64,000 nucleotides of DNA, from positions 65,623,277 to 65,687,276 of the forward strand of contig OX031056.1 in NCBI GenBank assembly GCA_943736015.1. Reading direction: 5' to 3'. Positions 31,789 through 41,224 of the stretch are shown one piece after another (within the stretch, counting starts at the first letter, position 1; the number at the start of each line of letters is the position of its first letter). Below the pieces are notes generated by a model, which was given only the letters and a program-made list of their open reading frames with translations, did not search any database and was not told the origin of the DNA. The translations under genes were made by a program, and so were the position numbers. The stretch is from Tridacna crocea. Its lineage: Eukaryota; Mollusca; Bivalvia; Cardiida; Cardiidae.

Positions 31789-33292
31789 CAGTGCTCTCAA
31801 TAAGCAGACGTCGACGTGTATTACGTCCAAATTTTTAGAAAAAACGTCGGCATTTTCCAAGTCAGACATTTTTTTAATGTCCATATTATGACAAAAATGT
31901 CCGAGAATTTCAACCTGGACGTTTTTTTTATTGCTCAAAGGGTTTGACACGTGTGGAAAACTTCGATAACGTCCATTCAATGTAAGGAAGGCGCTTTACA
32001 ATGAGCCTCTATAGCCATGTTAAAGCGTTTTGGTGATCCAGATTACGCTGTATAGATGACAATTACGCGTTTGTTTATCCAATTTATGACCGGATTATGA
32101 TACGTGTTTAATTGGTCCATCAATTTAAGATCGCTTAGTAATCAATCGTCTTTAATTTGACTGCAGCGATAGAAATTAATGGATAAATGCAATTAATAGA
32201 GGCATGCAATCGAAGATCAGGGAATGTTGTTTGTTTGCAAAAATGCAACATGAAAGAAATTCAAATAATCGAGTAGATCTAATAGATCTACTAATTATTT
32301 GTCCGACTCTTTAAAAAATCAGCAGATTATAGTTTCGTTACGCATTTCTTTCGGGAATTATGCAGCGTACTTAAGGACTTTTTTTTTTTTGAAAGAATCA
32401 TTGTGCGACGTGACCGTTGTTACGAAGGAATTCACATCTGTCTGAAATACGTGTCTTCCACAATTCATTAGGAAACTGAAAGAAATTCATGCACATCAAA
32501 ATACAAGATGGATGGTTTCTCATGTTCACTTGGTTTGAAACAAATGAAGAAACAGGCTGTTGTGCAACACGTCATTTTAACAATTATGAAACATGGATAT
32601 GGTTATAATTCTTTAGTTATTACCATCCTAACACTTCTAGCGCAAAATGGAATGAAATTTGTTATTAGTTGATAAATAAGGATTATATACTGATATTATA
32701 TTTTTGCACATTTCTAATGGACCAGAAATTTATTTGATGTCCATCTTGAAGATATTTGTTGATATTTTGTTCTTTTTCCAGAAAAGGGAGGTAATTATTG
32801 TTTCCTTTTTGTAACGGGAATAGAGTGGCCCTAGATTTATAAGTGATAATTCTTAAAAGGAGAAAAATTGAAAAAGTGGCTCGGTCAAAGTAGTACAATA
32901 ATACTCATTTTCAATAGTAGCAACTTTTTTAGGATAATGTTATAGTGGAAATATAGTGGAAATAGCTGTTTTCCATGAGAATGGTCCCACCTTAAGTTAC
33001 CATGGACAATCATTGTCAGCCAATCACATGTCATGATCAGTGTTGTTATAGATATAGGTGTATATGCATTTTTACCCCCATTATATGGTTATTCTAAGGA
33101 CATGTCTTCCTGGATAAAACTTTACAGTAACCACAACATAAGGATGGTCATTCCGCAACACAATCAAAATAAATATAAGCCCAAGACCACATTGACCGAT
33201 GTGGAAAAAAATTCCTGATTTAAAAAAAAAATCCTAAAATTTGAACATGGAATTACAAAAATTCCTGAAATGGTCCCTTGTTGAGAGCACTG
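31789..33292. mobile_element. non-autonomous hAT-like element, 1.5 kb
   Basis: Terminal CAGTGCTCTCAA pairs with TTGAGAGCAC(TG). TGTCCCGT precedes the left end (31781-31788) and follows the right end (33291-33298), overlapping the last two bases of the terminal repeat. The inside is AT-rich with no transposase-like frame. The first copy of the flanking duplication lacks the insertion (ATGTCCCTTAATAC at about 31445), giving an empty site. Confidence 0.8.
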
Positions 33293-33603
33293 TCCCGTAA
33301 CAAATGCAGAACACATTTGGTTTTATAGGTGTTCATGTACACAAAAGAACATGGATGAAATTTTAATCAAATGCTCAGGCTACAATAAATGTTTTACTTA
33401 ATTTCTGGTCCCTTTCCCTTGACTGATTTCAGTATCTCAGAAATTTCCATATACAAACCTTTGTCCCTTTGCCATCATGTTTAAGTGTACCATCATGCCA
33501 AGTTTTGGCCTTCTTCTGTTTCTGGCTGGTGTACAAGACCTACAAACATCAAACATACTATCTTCACCTTATTACCAGTTGATGCTCTTAAACCTTTGTA
33601 AAC

Positions 33604-33831
33604 TTAACTCTTCACCGCATGACAAAATTTTAAACTTGTCCGAGTTGAAAGCATTTACAGGTGATAATTCAAAGGTGGCTCAATGACTGGATTTTTGTTT
33701 GACAGGGTAGAAAACATTGAGGGAAATTGAGAAAATGCTGGTTACCAGCATTTTCTCCATTCCCCACAATATTTTCAGGAGGCTTCTTTTTCAGGGTCGT
33801 CAAAAGTCGGCATTGTGTGGTAAAGGGTTAA
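33604..33831 (-). repeat. TPM-A palindromic MITE
   Basis: Full reverse copy. The left hairpin arm has drifted (GAGGGAAATTGAG), so pairing is imperfect, while the loop-proximal part is intact. Confidence 0.9.
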
Positions 33832-34417
33832 AAAGATGATGGTATTATAATATATTATGCTAGCAGTTCTTAAAATCAGTATATCATGTTTCATTAAAAG
33901 TTTATAAACAGTCCATTCATTATTACTTATCCATTCATGTATCAGGTATATCTGTAAAATTCATGGACAATGCCGTTATCTATAAAGCAATCATGCTTCT
34001 GTGAGAATTATTTCCTTGATTAATTTTGGGTCTGCCTTAAGCATTATATACATGTACATAATACATGTACAAAGATATTGCACCAACAGTAAGTACAACA
34101 ATAAGTACAATACCAATCATGCTTCAATTAAACGGTTCAAGCCGGACAACAAACAATGCAATTAAGTTGATTTTTCACATTGTCCTCCACAGTCTATCAC
34201 CTGACAAAAAATAAACTGATCCTTATCAAATTTTCTCCCCTGATGAAGAATGATATTGACAATAAAATATGGACAATGACTCATAGCTGTTCAAAATTTG
34301 TTTATAACGTCTGAAGCACTACAAAATTGTCTTTGTCATAAAAGGCTGAAATTATCATTGCTGAACAATAGGCTATCATAAAACTTTGCATCAATCTTGT
34401 GAAATCATTGGTAGATA
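33832..34417. other. no gene recognised
   Basis: AT-rich unassigned sequence ending at the TA target of the mariner-like element. Confidence 0.45.
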
Positions 34418-34914
34418 CAGGGTGACCCAAAAAAAATGAGACCCATGAACATGTTAATAAAAACTTTAATTTTCTGGCTACAGAAACCAAACATCACACA
34501 TGTTATCTCAACTTAACGCAAGGCCTGCACGCCCCTCGGCACTGGCGGCACACTTGAACATGACGCGCGAAATTCTCAATGACTCAATGTCTATAGGAAT
34601 AATCCCCAAAACATTCACAAGTTGAAGGAGCCCATAACCGCTAAGATTCATGAGATTCCAAAGGAGGAGTGCATTCGAGTCATTGAGAATTTCGCACGTC
34701 GTGTTCAAGTGTGCCGCCAGCGCCGAGGGGCTCATTTTGAGCACATTATGGAAAGACGTCATTAAACAAAAGTGATAGGCCCTGACTAATGAAACTTGGT
34801 GTGCAGGCCTTGCTTTAAGTTGAGATAACATGTGTGATGTTTGGTTTCTGTAGCCTGAAAATTATACTTTTTATTAACATGTTCATGGGTCTCGTTTTTT
34901 TTTGGGTCACCCTG
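34418..34914. mobile_element. fold-back mariner-like element with duplicated transposase tail
   Basis: Ends CAGGGTGACCCAAAAAAA and its inverse, flanked by TA on both sides. The right half (about 34644-34764, plus strand) encodes a transposase C-terminus reading IHEIPKEECIRVIENFARRV, then QVCRQRRGAHFEHIME and a stop. The left half contains an inverted, frame-broken copy of the same tail. No catalytic domain remains, so it cannot move by itself. Confidence 0.8.
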
Positions 34915-34949
34915 TACTATGGAAATGCTGTCTGAAGCTGCAAAGAGTT

Positions 34950-35216
34950 GGTTGGTTGGTTGTATTGGGGTTTAACGCCACTTTAACAGCTAAGGATATA
35001 TCATGGCGGTCGGTGACGCACATGTGTTTCCTGGCTTTCTCATACCGGTACTAACACTACTTTCTTTCCAAAGCCACCGACTACTTTTCTCACATGCTTC
35101 AGCAGAGGTGAGAGGCGAAAATATGCCGGAAAGAAAGTTCGCCACAACCAGGTATCGAACTCACAACCACCAGGTCATGAGTCCGACACGCTCACCACAG
35201 AGCCACCTGGGTGGGC
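34950..35216 (-). mobile_element. tRNA-derived SINE
   Basis: On the minus strand: CCACCCAGGTGGCTCTGTGG, then GGTTGTGAGTTCGATACC (B-box-like), a body with CACATGTGCGTCACCGACCG, and a tail GGCGTTAAACCCCAATACAA ending in (CAAC)n. A 5'-truncated relative lies at 60650-60945. Possibly related to V- or Meta-SINE families; not assigned. Confidence 0.75.
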
Positions 35217-35517
35217 TGAAGCTGCAAAGAGAGACTGCTATATGTCACTCACTGGTTAACAGGTGGAACAAAGGATTTTCGAAGGGCATGATTCAACCAA
35301 CTACGACAAAAGATACCGTGCACCCTGGTATCATTAACACAGGATTAGCAGATTCAGTGTATATGATGGTTGCCAAAGATTTTAGGGTCAGCTTTGGGGA
35401 ACTGTCATACCAAAATGTGTAGCAAAGGGTAAAAATTTCTAGGTCTGAACTGTGTTTCATCATCTCATAATCACATTTTGATTCTGAGATAAGCACCAGA
35501 CATCTTGTCAATATAAT

Positions 35518-35753
35518 TTAACCCATTACCACACAATCCCTACTTTTGACGACCTTGAGAAGGAAACCTTTAGACAACATTGTGGGAAAGGCAGAAAATC
35601 CTGCTAACCAGCATTTTCTCCTTTTCCCACAATGTTTTCTACCCTACACAAAACAAATTTCAAATTTTCAGTCACTTTTATTTTGTCGTCTGCAAAATTT
35701 TAATGCTTTCAATTTGGACAAACCTTAAATAATGTTGTTTGGTAATGAGTTAA
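35518..35753 (+). repeat. TPM-A palindromic MITE
   Basis: Full forward copy with TTAA at both ends. There is an insertion of about eight bases in the CTGCAAATGCTTTC text (CTGCAAAATTTTAATGCTTTC). Confidence 0.92.
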
Positions 35754-36473
35754 GAAAAAAGATAAACCAACATCATAATAACGTTGACAATTGCCCTGGG
35801 TTCTTATCGGTATGTTCAGGCTATGACCAATAAATGAAAATCTGTTGATAGGAGCAGCACCCTTTTTCTTCCATTGCCTGAGAAAACTTTGCTCTTCATG
35901 ATAATATAAGTTTCCTGCACCTAATTTGTAAATTTACTGACTTCAATGTCCATTAACTTTACAGACATACCTCGTATAAATGGATTTTTCTCATTCTACA
36001 CTTATACCATGTTCTTGATACTTAATCTGCTAAATAAGTCCAATGAAACTTTTGTGCCGATAGTAAAAGTCCAAAAGTGAGTATGTATTTCAATAGATAT
36101 CTATAGGGGAAAATATGTATTTGTTGTATAGATCAAGGATTAGACTGCATGTTCTGTGCAATGATCTTCATCTACAATGTCCTTAAAAAGCCCTAAAATT
36201 TGCATTCAGTGGTCTTTAGGCCAATATTAGTCCTTCAGTACTTAATCTGCTGTGATATGTACCGGTACTCCAAAAAACGTTTTCAAAGTAAAATTGAAAT
36301 GTCGGGATTTTGTTTGCTTGCCACATAAACCTTACACTCATCATCTAATGTCTATGATCCACATTCTTTTCTGGACTATTTTACTCATAAGCCCAACATA
36401 TCTGTGATGCTAATGATTCTGCCTATTCCATAGATCCAGACCCTAAATGTTGAGATGACTGCTTCAAAATTAC
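35754..36473. other. no gene recognised
   Basis: Unassigned sequence. No domain, repeat or paired splice sites were seen on either strand. Confidence 0.45.
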
Positions 36474-36966
36474 TTCAACTCTTTTTAACAGCATTTTCTC
36501 CTTTTCCTATGTTTTCTTTCCTATCACAGACAGAAACCATAATTTTGAGTTCCAATTGGTTTTATAGACTGCAAATGCTTTCAATTTTGTCTAGACCAAA
36601 ATTTTGTCACTTGATAAAAGGTTTGGGAACTTACAATAAATTCTTTGTCCATTTTCCCCACTCTGTTAAAGTTCACCTGTGAAAAGGAAACAAAGAGGTT
36701 TGAAAGAAAAAATATTTATTTCTACCTCAAAAATATCTTTAACTCTTTACCACACAATCCCGACTTTTAACGACCCTGGGAAAGACGCATTTTGAAAACA
36801 TTGTGGGAAACGGAGAAAATGCTGGTAACCAGCATTTTCTCCTTTTCCCACAATGTTTTCCACTCTTCTAAAGTCAAGTTTCAATTTTTTAATCACATTA
36901 ATTTTGTCGTCTGCAAATGCTTTCAATTTGGACAAGTCTAACATTTTGTTGTTTGGTAAAAGGTTC
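36474..36966 (+). repeat. decayed and intact TPM-A MITEs
   Basis: 36474-36623 keeps the right arm and right flank only. 36739-36966 is complete, apart from a worn right terminus (GGTAAAAGGTTCAA). Confidence 0.85.
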
Positions 36967-37352
36967 AACCCTTTTCTAAATGAATCAATTTCAACTTTTA
37001 AAGAACAGGAAAGAGAGAACTTTCGAATATGTTATGAAACAATGGGGCCATGATGGCCTGTATCGCTCCACTGGCAATACTCCACTGGTAATACTACCGT
37101 AGATACATGTAAACCTATTTCTGCCCTTTTAGACGCTATGCCTTTGCCAAGATTTTTTTTTTTGAGGATATAATGTTGGGGAAAGAGTGACTATAAAATG
37201 GGATGATTTGCTACTTTTATCGGAAAAGTTTAGAAATCAATAGAGCATAAACGGTCTTTTTCTTCATGACATTTCTCCTTCATAATGCTTGCAACTGTAT
37301 TTAAGTCGGCTCAGTCAGAGATGAATACAGGACTGCTTTACTTTTCTAATAT

Positions 37353-37773
37353 GCGTAACTCTTAACCACACAATACCAACTTTTGGCCACCCTGAGAAAA
37401 AAGCCTTTTGAAAAACATTGTGAGAAAAGGAGAAAATGCTGGTAACCAGCATTTTCTCCTTTTTCCACAATTTTTTCTACCCTTCCTAAACCAAATTTCT
37501 ATTTCACAGTCATGTTAATTTTGTCATCTACAAATGTTTTCAATTTGGAGCAGTATATAAGTTTGGTTTTTGGTAAAGATTTAAACACCTTAACTAAACA
37601 ATTCAAACTTTTAGCAACCTTGAGGAAGAAGCTTTCAAAAACAATTTATGAAAACGAGAAAATGCTGTTGTTATACAGCATTTTCTCTTTCTCCTACAGT
37701 ATTTTCTACCCTATCAAAGACAACATCCACAAGTGACAATTTCGGCTCAATTCAATTCATCATCTGTAAATGC
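37353..37773 (+). repeat. two TPM-A MITEs, second truncated
   Basis: 37353-37585 is a full but mutated copy. 37589-37773 is an older copy whose right end is cut where the TPM-B at 37774 inserted (GTAAATGCTTAACCC). Just upstream, 37029-37060 holds GGGGCCATGATGGCC, a scrap of an HLE-1 5' end. Confidence 0.8.
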
Positions 37774-37958
37774 TTAACCCTTTACTCCATACATACTCAT
37801 TTCTACGCATCGCTTGTAGGAGCATTTGTAAAAAACATTGTGGCAAAAGGTGAAATTGCTCGCAACGAGCATATGCACATAAAAAATGGTTTCATCCTTG
37901 CTGTTAGTTAGGGTCAATTAGAGATACCACAGAAATGCCTTATGGGGTAAAAGGTTAA
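37774..37958 (-). repeat. TPM-B MITE missing one hairpin arm
   Basis: Reverse-oriented subfamily B copy with TTAA at both ends. After GAAATTGCTCGCAACGAGC the second arm and the adjoining segment are deleted, so the long palindrome is lost while both termini are kept. Confidence 0.85.
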
Positions 37959-38015
37959 CAGCTTTGGGTCATTTGAGTGTGTACAAGTCTTAAGATTATT
38001 TGGTGTGTAAAAGGG

Positions 38016-38182
38016 TTGTGGGAAAAGGAGAAAATGCTGGTAACCAGCATTTTCTCCTTTTCCCACAATATTTTCTACCCTCCACAAGACAAATTTCAAA
38101 TTTTCAATCACTTTTATTTTGTCATCTGTAAATGCTATCGATTTGGACAAGCCTAAAATATTGTTGTTTGGTAATGAGTTAA
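38016..38182 (+). repeat. TPM-A MITE, left end missing
   Basis: It starts inside the left hairpin arm (TTGTGGGAAAAGGAG) and ends in GGTAATGAGTTAA, 26 bases before the acceptor of the receptor exon. Confidence 0.9.
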
Positions 38183-38194
38183 CTACTCCCTTTT

Positions 38195-38208
38195 TTGTTA
38201 TTTTACAG
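38195..38208 (+). promoter_or_regulatory. splice acceptor of the receptor exon
   Basis: A pyrimidine-rich run ending TTGTTATTTTACAG at 38208. The frame leading to the receptor is closed by a TGA at 38256-38258 and no ATG occurs before 38376. An exon starting at 38209 would therefore carry 5' untranslated sequence, which implies an upstream non-coding exon. Confidence 0.5.
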
Positions 38209-38375
38209 ACAAGGAACCATCACTGACCATTTGACAACACAGTCACTGGCTGTCCTGAAAGATCTCCGCAGTTTTAAACAACAGACTGACCTACTCCATT
38301 ACCGGTATACAGATACAGGAGGTCATTGTGTATACTGCACTTCAATACTGTAATGATACATTACAAATTAGAACT

Positions 38376-39902
38376 ATGCCCCTGAATGATGATAAACCTA
38401 TTTTCAAAAAAGATCCAACAGATACAGAATTCACGGCAGGAAAAGCAGTTTTTATTTCGGTGATGAGTTTTTTCAATATTTTCATGTTTCTGGGCAACAG
38501 TTTGTCAATTCTAACTATCACCTCAAACAGACATCTACGGAAGCAAGTATCCTACTGGTTTGTGTTGAATTTGGCAATCATAGATCTGTTTATTTCAGTG
38601 ACAGTTGTGCCACTCAACACTGCATGGGAATATTATGGAAGCTGGCCATTTAGTTCAACAGTTTGTGTTATGTTTACATTCGCCGACATCTCTTTCAGCA
38701 CAATATCTGCCTATTCCATTGTCTGCGTCTCCATTGACAAATATGTGTACATTATATATCCAATGCAATATTTTGATAGAATGACAAAAAAAGTTGCTCT
38801 TATCCTTATTGCTATGGTGTGGCTAACAATGTTTGTTTTTGCAACAATATCTGTCACGACAGATATTGGGACGGAAGAAGACTTCAGGGATCATTTTTAC
38901 ATGATAACTAACGGGACAGCAACATGTTTATTTGTAATGACAGATGTTTATGTCATACTATCAGCAATTATCTCATTTTTTGTTCCTTTATTTGTTCTCT
39001 GTTTTACTAGCACAAAAATCATTTGTGTTGCAAGTCATCATATTAGAAAAATTCATGAAGTGTCTGTTTGTGTACCGTCCGATACAAATTCTGGCACAAG
39101 AAAAACTTCAATAGAAAATGAAGCCGACAAAGAAAGTAACAGGTATGGTAAAGGATGGTGTAGTAAAAGAGAAGATTCATCTAAGTGTAAAACTGAACAA
39201 GAACAGAAAAAGACTGCCACAGAAACAAATGTAGATCAAATGAAAGAAAGGACCCATGTCATACCTGGAAACTCTAAAAAGACCAAATGTGAAAGTAAAG
39301 GACCAAATAATCCAGCATCTGATGTTGAAAAAGCAGATAAACCATCTAATATTTCTGGCATGAAAGATCAAACAGTTATATCATCAGAAGATAAAATCAG
39401 GTTTGATACAGACAATAAGACAGTTGGCAATTTAGAAATTGTACCTGACGCTAGAACAAGTTTAAATGACGACACAATTAAAAGGCATGTTCTGAAGCAG
39501 ACTGGGAGTTATAAAAAAGTTTCAAGAAAAAAATCTCAATACTGTAGATTGTTTGGCACAGTTACAATAGTAATTGCATGTTTTGTGATCATGTTTTCTC
39601 CATATTACATAGCGATTATGATAGATGTAAGCTGTCACTGTGTTGAACCTTGGATATATGAAGATATTTTGTCTGTTCCTTATTACATGCACTCTTTAGT
39701 CAATCCATATATTTACATGTTTACTGACAGGAAATACAAAACTGCTTTAAAAAGATTATACAAACGGATAAGAAATAAAAACTTGTTAAAATATTTTGAA
39801 GTTCACTTTAACACCATGAACATGACTGTAATCTTGTATTTAGATTACAAAGCTCCAGATAAGATGGAGAGCCAGTATTCTAAATCCATTTCTTCTCATT
39901 GA
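38376..39902 (+). CDS. aminergic-type class A G-protein-coupled receptor
   Basis: A 508-residue seven-helix plasma-membrane receptor in one coding exon. ATG 38376 (MPLNDDKPIF) is the first in-frame ATG; the frame extends upstream to a GTG at 38328 without another Met. Landmarks: Asn41 in GNS (TM1), Asp70 (TM2), Cys97 and Cys184 for the extracellular disulphide, Asp104 (position 3.32, the amine-binding aspartate), Trp149 (TM4), Ser196 and Ser200 (5.42 and 5.46) before Pro204 (TM5), Pro409 (TM6), Tyr434 (7.43) and NPYIY at 443-447 (TM7). Asp104 with two TM5 serines suggests a catechol- or phenol-amine ligand; this is inference. Loop 3 (about 221-390) is long and highly charged. Odd points: DKY at 121-123 instead of DRY, and Phe407 in place of the TM6 toggle Trp. 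One glycosylation site, NGT at 179. The last 17 codons come from a MITE. Could instead be an orphan amine-receptor-like protein. Confidence 0.9.
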   Translation: MPLNDDKPIFKKDPTDTEFTAGKAVFISVMSFFNIFMFLGNSLSILTITSNRHLRKQVSYWFVLNLAIIDLFISVTVVPLNTAWEYYGSWPFSSTVCVMFTFADISFSTISAYSIVCVSIDKYVYIIYPMQYFDRMTKKVALILIAMVWLTMFVFATISVTTDIGTEEDFRDHFYMITNGTATCLFVMTDVYVILSAIISFFVPLFVLCFTSTKIICVASHHIRKIHEVSVCVPSDTNSGTRKTSIENEADKESNRYGKGWCSKREDSSKCKTEQEQKKTATETNVDQMKERTHVIPGNSKKTKCESKGPNNPASDVEKADKPSNISGMKDQTVISSEDKIRFDTDNKTVGNLEIVPDARTSLNDDTIKRHVLKQTGSYKKVSRKKSQYCRLFGTVTIVIACFVIMFSPYYIAIMIDVSCHCVEPWIYEDILSVPYYMHSLVNPYIYMFTDRKYKTALKRLYKRIRNKNLLKYFEVHFNTMNMTVILYLDYKAPDKMESQYSKSISSH

Positions 39903-40046
39903 AACAGTATGTTACTATGTTGTTGATACTCATCAGAATCATCTCTATGAGACAATTCTAATGAGTACCCACAACATATGGTTTAGTGCAGCATAATAAA
40001 TATTTTCAATTTGAAATAAAAATCACTCCATCTATCTGAAGCTCTG
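39850..40046. repeat. AGCTCC MITE supplying the receptor's tail and stop
   Basis: It aligns end to end with 54691-54882 and 17126-17313: AAGCTCCAGATAAGATGG at the start, ACTCATCAGAATCATCTC / GAGACAATTCTAATGAGT in the centre, ATCTATCTGAAGCTCT at the end. The receptor frame enters at 39850 and stops at 39900-39902. Confidence 0.9.
39995..40000 (+). terminator. putative polyadenylation signal AATAAA
   Basis: AATAAA 93 bases after the receptor stop codon, inside the MITE; another AATAAA lies at 40015-40020. Placement fits a short 3' untranslated region, but cleavage is not shown by the sequence. Confidence 0.45.
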
Positions 40047-41224
40047 ATTAGAATGTAAAAAAAAATAGAAAGATGACACATGAAGTTGCTGTCTACACTA
40101 ACAATGTTCTGGGATCTAAAGGAAACCAAAATATTTATGACATCTTTACTTGTCATTTTGGAAAGTCATACAACATTGAAGCTGATCCTTGAATCCAGAT
40201 GGGAAAGGGCCACCCTTCAAATACTCCCTATTTAGAGGGTGGCTCCAATATTATTTCAAGTGTCTCCACTAACTCCCACAGCAAGCCATATTTTCATGCT
40301 TGTGGAATCTGAATCTGCATTATGCGACTGTTTCGCCACACCAACTTTTTTGCTTGGAAAAATGTCCAAATGCTATCAAGGTCATTAATATCAAAGCTTT
40401 ATCCAGGTACTTTGGGAAAAGGCTCCTCGCCAAGTTGGGAAAAAGAATCATCAACAAATGTCAACATTTGGAAAGAAAAATATTAACAAAACATGTAAAG
40501 TTTAGAACACATTTAACCTTACAATAAACTTAATATGGCACTTTATGTATGACTGAATCAGTGCTACATGTACTTCTTTTCTTCTATCACCTGAACAAGG
40601 ACAGTTGCCGATTCGCTGCTTGAAGGCTCACAGTGGTAGAATTTGAAATGGTCATTTAAGTAAAATTATGTCAAAACAAAAATTTGAGCGTCCAGAAATT
40701 CTGGCCTATTCATTATGTGTTCATAGCAAATTTCTTTTTTGGGAAAAGTAATCATGGAATTGGGAAAAAACTCTATTTTTGATTGGGAATGAGGCAGAAA
40801 TTCTCTTAAATCAAAATATTTTCATTTATTATTTTCATTTTAGCACCAGTTCATGTTTCTTTTACGAAAAGTTCACATGTGTGAATATTTAGCTTTAAAT
40901 CTAATGGTGCATAGCTTTGAAGCTATTTTTTTGCAAAAATGGATTTTTTTTTTCAAAGAAACGGAATGTGAGAAGTCTGAAACCTAGGACAGTTAAAAAA
41001 GTAAACATTAAGCAGACTGCAACAAGGAAAAAGATAAGAGACAGTGTGTTAAGAACAAGGCGTAATTCACCAGTTGAAGTTTCCCATAGTTGAACTTGAA
41101 TGTGATGAATTCATGATTTGGAATTTTTTTGTTTTGGACTGGCTGACACGTGGATTTTTTAATCTTTTTTTTTGTCCATGTAAAAGTATAAATTTCTATG
41201 ATTTCCACACCCTGACAAAAGTAA
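40047..41224. other. no gene recognised
   Basis: AT-rich sequence after the receptor. The 75-codon plus-strand frame at 40300-40527 shows no recognisable motif. Confidence 0.45.

Noticed and set aside
38328-38375. GTG-initiated N-terminal extension of the receptor (MYTALQYCNDT)
   Set aside because: Eukaryotic start at GTG is unlikely; the first in-frame ATG is at 38376, and the upstream frame closes at 38256.
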